Of a stretch of DNA of 64,000 nucleotides, positions 24,465 through 32,786 are shown piece by piece (position 1 is the first letter of the stretch; each line of letters begins with the position of its first letter). The translations under genes and the position numbers were made by a program. Source of the DNA: Dehalococcoidia bacterium (GTDB taxonomy: Bacteria; Chloroflexota; Dehalococcoidia; SM23-28-2; RBG-16-64-32). Location of the stretch: positions 70,004 through 134,003 of the forward strand of contig JAUSFE010000104.1 in NCBI GenBank assembly GCA_030649945.1, written 5' to 3'. The notes beneath the pieces were generated by a model that was given only the letters and a program-made list of their open reading frames with translations, ran no database searches and was not told the DNA's origin.

Positions 24465-24509
24465 ACTTTAGCAACGATGATCGTCGTCGTCAATACCTAT
24501 TTTTAGGTA
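24465..24509 (-). promoter_or_regulatory. promoter with adjacent operator-like palindrome
   Basis: On the minus strand TTGACG (24493-24488), a 17-base spacer and TAAAGT (24470-24465) point towards the 24428 start. Directly upstream of the -35, TACCTA (24494-24499) pairs with TAGGTA (24504-24509) around four Ts, an inverted repeat suited to a dimeric regulator. Confidence 0.62.
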
Positions 24510-24527
24510 AACGGCGGATTCCGCGCC

Positions 24528-27311
24528 CTATCCGCTGCTCGCCGGCTCCTCCCGCCCCAGCAGCCCCGCCAGGTCGTGCTTCTGCGCCAGGATGTCCGCC
24601 CAGAGGTCGCCGGTCTGCGCGAGGCGCTCCGGGGCCGTCAGCAGCGTGAAGTCCGTGGGGTAGACGTCGCGCAGCTCGTCCCAGCGCACCGGCATGGAGA
24701 CGGCGGCCTCCGGGCTGCGGCGCGGCGAGTAGATGGACGCCAGCGTCTTGCCCCGCGCGTTCTGGTTGTGGTCGAAGAACACCTTGCCCGTCCGTTTCGG
24801 CACCGCCCACTCCATCGTCACGTCGCGCGGGTGCGACTGCACGAGGTAGCGGCCGATCGTCTCCGCCGCCGCCCGCACGCTGTCGTAGCCGAACTCGCGG
24901 CGGATGGGGACGTAGATGTGCAGGCCGGTGCGCCCCGTCGTCTTCACGAACGACGACAGCGAGAGCGAGTCCAGCACGTCCTTCAGCCAGAACGCCAGCT
25001 CGCACGTCTTGCGGAAGGCCTTGCGGTTCAGCTCCGGCTCGTCGCCCTTCGCCTCTTTGCCCGAGTAGATGTAGGGGTCCAGGTCGAAGACGATGAAGTC
25101 CGGGTAGTTCAGCAGCGAGGCGTCGATGTTCTCCGCCGACCCCGTGAAGACCGTCCCCAGGCCGTGCCCGTCCGGCGCCGGGCTGACGCGCGAGTACCAC
25201 GTGTGCAGCTCGATGTCCGCGATCTGCCCCAGCCACAGCAGCGAGGGCAGGTTGTTGCACATCAGATACTCCTGGTCGCCCTCGTTGTGCTCCGAGAAGA
25301 GCCGCACCGTGTCCACGTAGCGCGGCAGCGGCGCCTCCCAGTGCTTCTGGTAGAAGTGGCCGCCGGCGATGCCGTTCGGATAGCGGGTTAGCGTCAGCGG
25401 CCGGTCGCGCAGGTGCGGCAGGAGGTACGGCGATACCTGCGCCAGGTAGACCAGCAGGTCGCGCTTGGTCAGCGCCCGGCGGCCCTCAAACGGGGGCCAG
25501 AACTCCTTGTCCAGGTTGCTCAGGTGCACCTTCTCGCCCTGCACGCTCAGCACGAGCTTGTCCCGCGGCTGCGAGAGCTGCTCCAGCACGCCGCCGGTCT
25601 CCCGCCTGAGGCGGGTCACGCGCGTCCCGGCCGGGGCGCCAGCGCCGGCAGGCGGCGGCACCGCCACCTCGCGGCGCACCTCCCGCGGGGGCTTGTCCTC
25701 GCGCAGCCCCCGGAAGCTGGGCGCGCGCAGGTGGCCATCGTCCGTCCACTGCGCGAACCTGACGCCGGCGACGACCTCCGGGCGCACCCAGGTGACCGGC
25801 GCGTTCTTCGGCCGCCCGAACTGCAGGCCACCGAGTGACGGCTTCTCCGCGAACGGACACTCGTCCGTCGCCAGCGTGCCCAGCCGCTTCCGCAGCGACG
25901 TCAGCGTGCGGTCGTCGAAGCCGCTGCCCACATTGCCCGCGTAGACCAGCCGTCCCCGGCCGTCGTACTGCCCCAGCAGCAGCGCGCCGAACGTGTCCGA
26001 CCGTCCGCCCGCGCCCGCCGTGAACCCGCCGACGACGAACTCGTCCTCTCGCGTGCCCTTCACCTTCAGCCACGCCCGCGAGCGCTTCCCGGACTCGTAC
26101 ACGCTGTCGCGGCGTTTGGCCATCACCCCCTCCAGCCCGTGCTTCACTGCCGCCTCGTACGCCGCCTCGCCCTCCTCCTCGAAGTGCTCCAGCAGCAGCA
26201 CGCGGTCCGTGGGCAGCAATACCTGCCCCAGCAGCGCCTTGCGGTCCACCAGCGGCGCGCCGCGCAGGTCGTACCCGCCCGCGTACAGCAGGTCGAACAC
26301 GTAGTAGTGCACAGGGGTCTCCGCCTCCGCCTTGCGGATGTCGGCCTCGCGCCCCAGGTTCAGGCGGCGCTGCAACCGCTGGAAGGACGGCGCGCCCCGC
26401 TCGTCCAGCGCGACGATCTCCCCGTCCAGCACGAGCTGCCGCTCTCCGCCTGCGGCCGCCGTCAGCTCCTGCACGATGGATGGGTACTGCTTCGTGGCGT
26501 CCAGCCCCCGCCGCGAGAAGAGGCGCACCTTCCCCTCGTTCACGAGCGCGATGGCCCGCACGCCGTCCAGCTTCGGCTCGAAGAGCCACCCCGGCGCGGA
26601 GAAGGCGCGCTCCGTGAGTGTCGCCTGCATGGGCCCGAGGGACTTCGGGAACGGCGCGCGCTTCGCCTCGGCGATGTCCGACGGCTTCACGATCAGCCGG
26701 TCCCAGCGGCCGCGCTCCGGCAGGCGGCCCCCCTTCAGGTCCTCGATCGTCAGTCCCGAGAGCACCGAGCGCCCGTCCTCCAGCACATCGCGCTCGGAGT
26801 CCACGAAACGGTCCTTGTGCTTGATCAGCAGCCAGTCGCGCTCCCCCCGCGCGGTCTTCACCAGGGTCCACGACCCCTTCAGCTTGTGGCCGCGCAGGAA
26901 GAACGAAAGTTTGCCCTGCTTGAGCCCCTCGCGCATACGGCGGAGCGCCTCCTCGCGGTCCCCGAACAGCAGCTCGCCGCCCTCGTCCGGAGAGTACGTG
27001 CCGGCGTCCCAGACGATGACCTGCCCACCGCCGTACTCGCCCTTCGGGATCACCCCCTCGAAAGAAGCGTAGTCCAGCGGGTGGTCCTCCACCATCATCG
27101 CCAGCCGCTTATGCTTCGGGTCAAGCGAGGGCCCTTTCGGCACGGGCCACGACTTGAGGACGCCGTCTATTTCCAGGCGGAAGTCATAGTGCAGGGCGGT
27201 GGCGGCGTGCTTCTGGACGACGAATAGCAGCGGGCCCTCGTCCTCGCGCTCGCCAGGCGGCGGCTCCGGCGTCTTCCCGAAGTCCCGCTTTTCCCCGTAC
27301 TTCTCCAGCAT
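24528..27311 (-). CDS. ligD: DNA ligase D (phosphoesterase-ligase-polymerase)
   Basis: A 927-residue LigD, the multifunctional enzyme of bacterial non-homologous end joining. Three domains lie in the order phosphoesterase, ligase, polymerase. Residues 25-190 are the 3'-phosphoesterase (HYDFRLE, DHPLDY, GEYGGG). Residues 225-540 are the ligase, with K247 in FEPKLDGVRA, SRRG, DGEIVALD and AWLKVKG. About 600-920 is the primase-polymerase (FDLDP, TGRTGLHIYVPI). All catalytic motifs are intact. A CCGCCTGAGGCGG palindrome at 25601-25615 is embedded in the linker and encodes TRLRRE. Ku is upstream on the same strand, 138 bases away. Confidence 0.96.
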   Translation of the reverse strand: MLEKYGEKRDFGKTPEPPPGEREDEGPLLFVVQKHAATALHYDFRLEIDGVLKSWPVPKGPSLDPKHKRLAMMVEDHPLDYASFEGVIPKGEYGGGQVIVWDAGTYSPDEGGELLFGDREEALRRMREGLKQGKLSFFLRGHKLKGSWTLVKTARGERDWLLIKHKDRFVDSERDVLEDGRSVLSGLTIEDLKGGRLPERGRWDRLIVKPSDIAEAKRAPFPKSLGPMQATLTERAFSAPGWLFEPKLDGVRAIALVNEGKVRLFSRRGLDATKQYPSIVQELTAAAGGERQLVLDGEIVALDERGAPSFQRLQRRLNLGREADIRKAEAETPVHYYVFDLLYAGGYDLRGAPLVDRKALLGQVLLPTDRVLLLEHFEEEGEAAYEAAVKHGLEGVMAKRRDSVYESGKRSRAWLKVKGTREDEFVVGGFTAGAGGRSDTFGALLLGQYDGRGRLVYAGNVGSGFDDRTLTSLRKRLGTLATDECPFAEKPSLGGLQFGRPKNAPVTWVRPEVVAGVRFAQWTDDGHLRAPSFRGLREDKPPREVRREVAVPPPAGAGAPAGTRVTRLRRETGGVLEQLSQPRDKLVLSVQGEKVHLSNLDKEFWPPFEGRRALTKRDLLVYLAQVSPYLLPHLRDRPLTLTRYPNGIAGGHFYQKHWEAPLPRYVDTVRLFSEHNEGDQEYLMCNNLPSLLWLGQIADIELHTWYSRVSPAPDGHGLGTVFTGSAENIDASLLNYPDFIVFDLDPYIYSGKEAKGDEPELNRKAFRKTCELAFWLKDVLDSLSLSSFVKTTGRTGLHIYVPIRREFGYDSVRAAAETIGRYLVQSHPRDVTMEWAVPKRTGKVFFDHNQNARGKTLASIYSPRRSPEAAVSMPVRWDELRDVYPTDFTLLTAPERLAQTGDLWADILAQKHDLAGLLGREEPASSG
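25601..25615. repeat. palindromic repeat inside ligD
   Basis: CCCGCCTGAGGCGGG, a perfect palindrome apart from the central base, falls in the ligase-polymerase linker and preserves the frame. Confidence 0.8.
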
Positions 27312-27393
27312 GCCGTCTCATTATGGCAGACGCCCGGCGCCATCCGGTCGCGGCAGGGGGCGCAACAAAACCCGCGCCGGGGCGCAGGCATTT

Positions 27394-27445
27394 GGACAGA
27401 CCTGAAGGTCTGTCCCTACGTCCCTACTACGTCCCTACGACCCGG
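27394..27445. repeat. palindrome plus CCCTACGT tandem between ku and ligD
   Basis: GGACAGACCT/AGGTCTGTCC (27394-27415, two-base loop) is followed by CCCTACGTCCCTACTACG-type 8-mers. It belongs to the GTAGGGAC...GTCCCTAC class that also appears at 14451 and 50175. No promoter was recognised in this gap. Confidence 0.7.
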
Positions 27446-27449
27446 GGGC

Positions 27450-28277
27450 CTAGCCTGCGGCGGCCTTCCGCCGTCGTGCGGGGCGCTCTTCCTCGTCCGG
27501 CTCTTCGCTCCGGCCCTTGCGCGCGGCCTCCACGCTGGCCTTCAGCGCAGACATCAGGTCGGTCACCTTCGCGGGTCGCGGCGCGGCTGCTTCCGCCAGT
27601 TCCTGGCCCTCCAGCTTCGCCTCAATCACCCGCATCAGCGCCTCGCGGTACGCGTCCCCGTACTTCTGCGGGTCGAAGTCTTTCGCCAGCAGGTCGATGA
27701 GCGTGAACGCCATGCCCAGCTCTTTCTCGGAGACGTCCACATCCGGGATCTCCGCCGGCGCCTCCCGGATCTCGTCCGGGTAGAACAGCGTCTCCAGCAC
27801 CAGCGTGCCGTCCATGGGCCGCAGGGCGCACAGCTGCTCCTTGTTGCGGACAGCGATCTTGGCCAGGCCCGTCAGGCCCTTCTCCCGCAGCGCCCGCATC
27901 AGCAGCGCGAACGGTTTCACGGCCTTCGCGTCCGGCTCCAGGTAGTAGGTCTTCTCGTAGTAGATGGGGTCAATCTGCTGCGCGTCCACGAACGCGGTCA
28001 GCTCCACCGTCTGCTTGCTGGGCAGGGGCAGCTTCGCGAAGTCCTCGTCCGTCATGATCACGTGCTCATCGCGTGCGTGCTCGTACCCCCGCGCGATCTC
28101 GCCCCACTCCACCTCGCGCTCGTGGTAGGGGCACCAGCGCAGCTGCTTGAGGCGCGTGCCGCATTCCTTGTGCAGCAGGTGGAAGCTCACGTCCTTGCTC
28201 TCGGTCGCGGTGTAGAGCTTCACCGGGATGCTCACCATCCCGAAGCTGATAACGCCGTTCCAGATTGACCTTGGCAT
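27450..28277 (-). CDS. ku: Ku protein of non-homologous end joining
   Basis: A 275-residue bacterial Ku. The homodimer threads onto DNA ends and recruits LigD. Family marks: MPRSIWNGVISFGMVSIPVKLY at the start, HLLHKECGTRLKQLRWCPYH near residue 35, and AFVDAQQIDPIYYEKTYYLEP near 95. Others are ELGMAFTLIDLL and the lysine/arginine-rich C-terminal extension (RPARRRKAAAG) that in other Ku proteins binds DNA or LigD. The start ATG 28277 follows GGAGGCGGG; fourteen further upstream codons are unlikely to be used. It is paired with ligD downstream. Confidence 0.96.
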   Translation of the reverse strand: MPRSIWNGVISFGMVSIPVKLYTATESKDVSFHLLHKECGTRLKQLRWCPYHEREVEWGEIARGYEHARDEHVIMTDEDFAKLPLPSKQTVELTAFVDAQQIDPIYYEKTYYLEPDAKAVKPFALLMRALREKGLTGLAKIAVRNKEQLCALRPMDGTLVLETLFYPDEIREAPAEIPDVDVSEKELGMAFTLIDLLAKDFDPQKYGDAYREALMRVIEAKLEGQELAEAAAPRPAKVTDLMSALKASVEAARKGRSEEPDEEERPARRRKAAAG

Positions 28278-28474
28278 TGGCCCGCCTCCGTTCGCCGAAT
28301 CCCGCGTGCGGGACACCATATTATCTTACCCCACGAGATAGACGCGCGAAAACGCGACGGGTTATGCGGGGGGTGCAGGAGGCGTGCCGATTCAGGTGGG
28401 GACGATCAGGCAATCAAGCGATCAAGCAAACGACGGGCAGAGGCCGGCGCGCAGTTCACCTGGCGATGACACCC

Positions 28475-28574
28475 CTTCCCGCTCATGGTGAGGTACTCGT
28501 ACCATGAGCGGAGCGACCACGGCGGAATGCCGCACCCCGCTCATCCTACGAGAGCCTCAGGATGAGCGGGAAGG
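28475..28574. repeat. two opposed copies of the CCCGCTCATCCTGAGG repeat
   Basis: A forward copy at 28475-28516 (with complementary changes ATGGTGAGG...CCAT that keep the stem) and an inverted copy at 28538-28574 lie in the 412-bp gap before the HD gene. The gap also has an 8-mer array (GCAATCAA/GCGATCAA, about 28405-28425). No gene is supported in 28278-28689; the reading frames there are repeat-derived. Confidence 0.8.
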
Positions 28575-28689
28575 AGCGCAGGGCGTCCTCCTACACTCCA
28601 ATGCTCAAATGTTCCAATGCTCCATTGCTCTAGCCCGCCGCCGCCCGCGCTATCATATGCGCAGCATCACCACCGCAAAGGAGCCGCCC

Positions 28690-29253
28690 ATGGACCGCGA
28701 AGAAGCCTGGCACATCCTCTGTGAGTTCACGCAGACAGAGCCCCTGCGCAAGCACGCCCGGGCCGTGGAGGCCGCCATGCGCGCCTACGCCCGGCGGTAC
28801 GGCGGGGACGAGGAGCAGTGGGCCTGCGTGGGTCTCCTCCACGACTTCGACTTCGAGATGCACCCGAACCCCGAAGAGCACCCGGCGAAGGGCGCCGCCA
28901 TCCTGCGCGGGCGCGGCGTGCCCGAGGACATCGTCTACGCCGTCCTCTGCCACGCCGATTACCTGGGCCTGGACCGCAAGACCCCCATGGACCGCGCCAT
29001 CTACGCCGTCGATGAGCTGGCCAGCTTCATCATCGCCGTCGCCCTCGTCCGCCCCAGCAAGAGCATTCACGAGGTGGACGTGGCCGCCGTGCGCAAGAAG
29101 ATGAAGGACAAGGGCTTCGCCCGCGCCGTCAACCGGGACGACATCCTGAAAGGCGCCGAGCAGTTGGGCGTGGCCCTGGACGAGCACATCGCCTTCGTCA
29201 TCGAGGCGCTGAAGCCGGCGGCGGCGGATTTGGGGATCGCCGGGACGGCTTAG
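28690..29253 (+). CDS. HD-domain protein
   Basis: A 187-residue HD-superfamily metal-dependent phosphohydrolase. The first helix supplies a histidine (LRKHARAVEAAM, about residue 21), LLHDFDFE gives the paired HD near 54, and further candidate ligands are HPAKG and CHADYLGLDRKTPMDRAIYA. Such stand-alone HD proteins hydrolyse nucleotides or phosphate esters; the substrate is not evident. The start ATG 28690 has AAAGGAG upstream; the longer frame extending to 28504 consists of dispersed repeat and should be ignored. Confidence 0.87.
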   Translation: MDREEAWHILCEFTQTEPLRKHARAVEAAMRAYARRYGGDEEQWACVGLLHDFDFEMHPNPEEHPAKGAAILRGRGVPEDIVYAVLCHADYLGLDRKTPMDRAIYAVDELASFIIAVALVRPSKSIHEVDVAAVRKKMKDKGFARAVNRDDILKGAEQLGVALDEHIAFVIEALKPAAADLGIAGTA

Positions 29254-29274
29254 TACAGAGCCGCAGCGCGGGGG

Positions 29275-29590
29275 TTGTTACCACTAAGACACAAAGGCAC
29301 AAAGATTCAGCACTACTAAGAATTCTTCGCGTCTTAGTGCCTTTGTGTTTTCCGGGACGTTATCTCCCGAAGAGCCACCGGCTCTTACCACATAAGGCAC
29401 CAAGACACAAAGATTGAGGATTATTAGGGATTCTTCGTGTCTTACTGTCTTCGTGTCTTACAGGACATTGTCTCCCGAAGAGCCACCGGCTCTTACCACA
29501 TAAGACACAAAGACACGAAGATTCAGGATTATTAGGGATTTTTCGTGCCTTAGTGCCTTCGTGGTTTACAGGACACTGTCTCCCGAAGAA
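29275..29590. repeat. three tandem copies of the ~108-bp dispersed repeat
   Basis: The string TCTCCCGAAGAGCC recurs at 29363, 29471 and 29579, an exact 108-base period. It alternates with ACCACATAAGACACAAAGAC and TTCGTGTCTTA blocks. It is the same family, opposite orientation, as 8434-8690. It fills the space between the HD gene and the transglycosylase gene. Confidence 0.88.
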
Positions 29591-29625
29591 CCTCTGTGCC
29601 TGACCCCCGGCCCTTCGCTGCGCGC

Positions 29626-30480
29626 CTACGGCCAGAACCGCGCCTGCACGGCCAGCACCCGCTCCACGTACCCCTGCGCGCCATCGTAGAGCACGCCGGC
29701 CTGCGTCGGCGCCAGCCCCTGGTAGTAGGAAGCGATGGCCATCTGCGCGTCCCCGCCGGTGGCGTCCAGCAGGATGCGCAGGAACGCCGTCCCCATCTTG
29801 ATGTTGTCGTACGCGCTCGTGTCCTCGTTCAGCCCGTAGCCGAAGATGGCCGTCTCCAGCCACAGCGCCGTGTCCGGCATCACCTGCATCACCCCCAGCG
29901 CGCCCGCCGGGCTCACGGCCCCCTGGTTCCAGCTGCTCTCCACCCAGGCCAGGGCCTTTACCAGCCCCGGGTCTATCCCCTCCGCCAGCGCCATCTCCTC
30001 CAGCAGCGCCTCCAGCTCCGGGTTCTGCGGCGCGGTCTCCGGCAGCCAGCCGGGCGCCGCGTGGGGCGCCGGGCCCGGTATCGCCAGCACCTGGCCGATG
30101 ATCAGGAAGTCCGGGTCCGCAAGGCCGTTCGGCGACATCAGCTCCTCTGCCGTCAGCCCGAACTCCGCCGCGATCCCGCTCAACGTATCGCCCGGCTGCA
30201 CCTCGTACGAACGGGCGCCCGGCGCTACCGGCTCGCTCGCGTGGCCGCCGAAGCCGGGGATGCGCAAGACCTGCCCGGGGAAGATCACGTCCGGGTCCGC
30301 GATCGCGTTCAGGTCCACGATCTCGCCCACGGTGACGGCGTACACCTGGGCCAGGTACGAGAGCGTCTCGTCCGCGCCCACCGTATGACGCAGCCCTTCC
30401 GCCTGCGCGGCCCCCGCGACGGCGATGGCCAGCACGGCGGCGATCGCGGCCACGATGAGGCCGCGCGCTGATTGCGGCAT
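29626..30480 (-). CDS. LysM-containing lytic transglycosylase
   Basis: A 284-residue exported peptidoglycan hydrolase. The signal peptide spans residues 1-27. Two LysM repeats follow (about 31-75 and 91-135, each with the DETLSYLA/GDTLSGIA start and the LPxDPD-x-IxxGQVLxIPG end). A C-terminal SLT domain begins near 155; the catalytic glutamate is in AWVESSWNQ, and AGALGVMQVMP and IASYYQG complete the fold. It would bind and cleave glycan strands outside the membrane. The start is ATG 30480 preceded by GAAGGAG; an upstream TTG is unlikely. Confidence 0.93.
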   Translation of the reverse strand: MPQSARGLIVAAIAAVLAIAVAGAAQAEGLRHTVGADETLSYLAQVYAVTVGEIVDLNAIADPDVIFPGQVLRIPGFGGHASEPVAPGARSYEVQPGDTLSGIAAEFGLTAEELMSPNGLADPDFLIIGQVLAIPGPAPHAAPGWLPETAPQNPELEALLEEMALAEGIDPGLVKALAWVESSWNQGAVSPAGALGVMQVMPDTALWLETAIFGYGLNEDTSAYDNIKMGTAFLRILLDATGGDAQMAIASYYQGLAPTQAGVLYDGAQGYVERVLAVQARFWP

Positions 30481-30638
30481 CAATACTTCTCCTTCGACCT
30501 ACAAGACGCCCGGAGCAGAGATGCGTTACGTGCAGAGCGGGGAGAGAAGTGCCGCCGCCCCATACCGTGTAGAATCGATAACAGCGACTGCGCCGGCGCA
30601 CGACCGGCCGCAGCGATCAGGAAGGAAGGAAGAACGGT

Positions 30639-32678
30639 CTGAGGCCCAATACCACTGCAACCAGCGCGCCATCCAGAAGTGCGGCGCCGACCGCCCTGGC
30701 GGCCCTCGGCCTCCTGGCGTTGCTCGTTGCCTTCCTGGCCACCTTCTCCCCGTCGGCAGATCCGGCTGAAGCCGGCCGTGGCACTGAGCTTCTCGCCGCC
30801 CCAAAGCGCGTTGTCGTCAGGGACCTGCCGACCGCCACCGGCCCTCGCGCCCGGGCCGCCGCTGAGCGCGTCGCTCCGCCCAGGCGCAGGCCGGTTATCC
30901 CCGCCACGACCGCGCAACTGTCAGGCGTCCCGGCCGCGAACGCCGCCGCCAGCGCGGCGGCCGCATCAGGTCCGGAGGTGCTCGCCAGCGCGTTCGAAGG
31001 CATTGACAACAACGACAACGCCTCCGTGGCCGGGTTCACCGTGACGCCTCCCGACCCACAGGTGGCCGCCGGGCCCGGCCACGTGCTGGAGATGACGAAC
31101 GTGACCGGCCGCATCTTCGACAAGAAAGGCGCCACCCTCCAGACCTTCCTCCTCCGCGACTTCTTCGAAGTGCCCGCCGGCTGGTTTGACACCGACCCCA
31201 GAGTAATCTACGACGCGCTGGCGGGCCGCTGGTTCGCCAGCTACGCCTCGTTGACCGATAACCCCGGCGCGGCCACCGATCTCGGCCGCCTGCACATCGC
31301 CGTCTCCCAGACAGACGACCCCACCGGCGCCTGGAACATCTACTTCCTCGAATACACGGACGTGTTCCCGGACTACCCCGGCATCGGCCTCACAGACGAT
31401 AAGTTCACCGCCTCTGTGAACATCTTCGACATCGACGAAGCCCGCCTGGACCCTCCCTGCGCTCGCCCCTTCGCATTCTGCGGGGAGCAGACCGTGGTGG
31501 TGGAGAAGGCGGACCTCCTGGCCGGCGTCGCCGCGCCCTCGTTCTCCTTCCCTCTCAACACTAACCGCTTCACCGTCCGCCCGGCGCACTCGCTCTCTTC
31601 CATCAACGACCAGTACCTGGCCACATTCGACCTCACCTCGGGCCTGCCCTCCACAAGTCTCACGCTCATCCGCGTCACCGGCAGGCCGGGCGCCGGCAAC
31701 GTCACGGAGGCCTCTGCGGATATCCTGCCTATCCTCTCCCAGTCGGATCCGCCGCTTTCACAGACTGCCGGCGGCGGCACCATAGACTCCGGCGACTTCC
31801 GCCTGCTGGACGCCTCCTGGCGCAACGGCACCCTGTGGGCGTCCGCCTCCGCCCGCTGCGTTCCGGCAGGCGATACCAGCGTCCGTTCGTGCGCGCACCT
31901 GGTCGCCGTCAATGCCGCTGCCGCGACCGTCACGCAGGACATCATGTTCGGCGAGCCCGGCCAGCACTACTCATGGCCCGCGGTGCGCACTGACCCCTCC
32001 GGGAACCTGTTCGTCTCTCTCACCCACACCAACTCCACCATCTTCGCGGAGGCCGTCGCCGCCGGCCGCCGGGCGTCGGACCCGGTCAACACCCTGGGCG
32101 GCGTCAGCCTCCTGCGGGCGGGAGACGTCGTGCACACGTCATCGCGCTGGGGGGACTACCTCTCCGTCGCCGTGGACCCCGCGGACCCCGCCTGCGTGTG
32201 GATAACGGGAGAGTACGCAAAGGCCACCGCCGGGCACGACTGGGGCACCTACATCGCCGCCGTCCACTACGACACGGGCTGCGATCGCGACGCCGACGGA
32301 TGGCTGAACAGCGCCGACAACTGCCCCGACTGGGCGAACGCGGCGCAATCCCTGCCCGCCTGGCCCATACCGGCCGGCGATGGGGACTGCGACGGCTTCT
32401 CCAGCGCCGACGAGGCCCTCACCGGCACAGACCCCGCCACCCACTGCGCGGCCACGCCCGACGCCAGCGACGAACCGCCTCCTGACGCCTGGCCCTTCGA
32501 CTTCAACGACGACCGTCGCGCCACCTTGACCGATGTCCTGTCCTTCACGTCTGTCTTCAACTCCACTGCCGCAGACCCGCAGTACAACCCCCGCTACGAC
32601 CTGCGGCCGGACGGAATCATCGGCCTCTCTGACATCCTCCTCTTCATCCGCGTCTTCAACGGCACCTGCGCCGGCTGA
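30639..32678 (+). CDS. large secreted protein ending in a dockerin-like module; probable CTG start
   Basis: A 679-residue protein if begun at CTG 30639. The only in-frame ATG/GTG/TTG near the 5' end (TTG 30720) would cut the signal sequence. In-frame stops lie at 30570 and 30579, and AAGGAAGG sits nine bases before the CTG. The resulting N-terminus has an ideal hydrophobic core (ALGLLALLVAFLATF) and PAEAG cleavage. Residues about 100-560 form a beta-propeller-like or glycosidase-like ectodomain (GNLFVSLTHTN, DYLSVAVDPADP) that I cannot name. The last 100 residues hold DCDGF and two dockerin-type repeats (FNDDRRATLTDVL, LRPDGIIGLSDIL), matching the module at 23175-23455. Confidence 0.78.
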   Translation: MRPNTTATSAPSRSAAPTALAALGLLALLVAFLATFSPSADPAEAGRGTELLAAPKRVVVRDLPTATGPRARAAAERVAPPRRRPVIPATTAQLSGVPAANAAASAAAASGPEVLASAFEGIDNNDNASVAGFTVTPPDPQVAAGPGHVLEMTNVTGRIFDKKGATLQTFLLRDFFEVPAGWFDTDPRVIYDALAGRWFASYASLTDNPGAATDLGRLHIAVSQTDDPTGAWNIYFLEYTDVFPDYPGIGLTDDKFTASVNIFDIDEARLDPPCARPFAFCGEQTVVVEKADLLAGVAAPSFSFPLNTNRFTVRPAHSLSSINDQYLATFDLTSGLPSTSLTLIRVTGRPGAGNVTEASADILPILSQSDPPLSQTAGGGTIDSGDFRLLDASWRNGTLWASASARCVPAGDTSVRSCAHLVAVNAAAATVTQDIMFGEPGQHYSWPAVRTDPSGNLFVSLTHTNSTIFAEAVAAGRRASDPVNTLGGVSLLRAGDVVHTSSRWGDYLSVAVDPADPACVWITGEYAKATAGHDWGTYIAAVHYDTGCDRDADGWLNSADNCPDWANAAQSLPAWPIPAGDGDCDGFSSADEALTGTDPATHCAATPDASDEPPPDAWPFDFNDDRRATLTDVLSFTSVFNSTAADPQYNPRYDLRPDGIIGLSDILLFIRVFNGTCAG

Positions 32679-32786
32679 TTCTCCGCTTGTCTAACGAGAT
32701 ATCGCTCGCCCGCCGCCGGTAACGCAATCCCCTTCACCGCGTCTTTGCTAATCGGGGGCCAGTGTCACCAGGGTCCACCGTTAGCT

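Noticed and set aside
28504..28689. N-terminal extension of the HD-domain frame
   Set aside because: It translates dispersed repeats (peptides of the REPQDER kind recur at several repeat copies), and a good ribosome-binding site marks the ATG at 28690.
29275..29590. CRISPR array
   Set aside because: The repeating unit is 108 bases and tandem with near-identical content; there are no short repeats separated by unique spacers and no cas genes.
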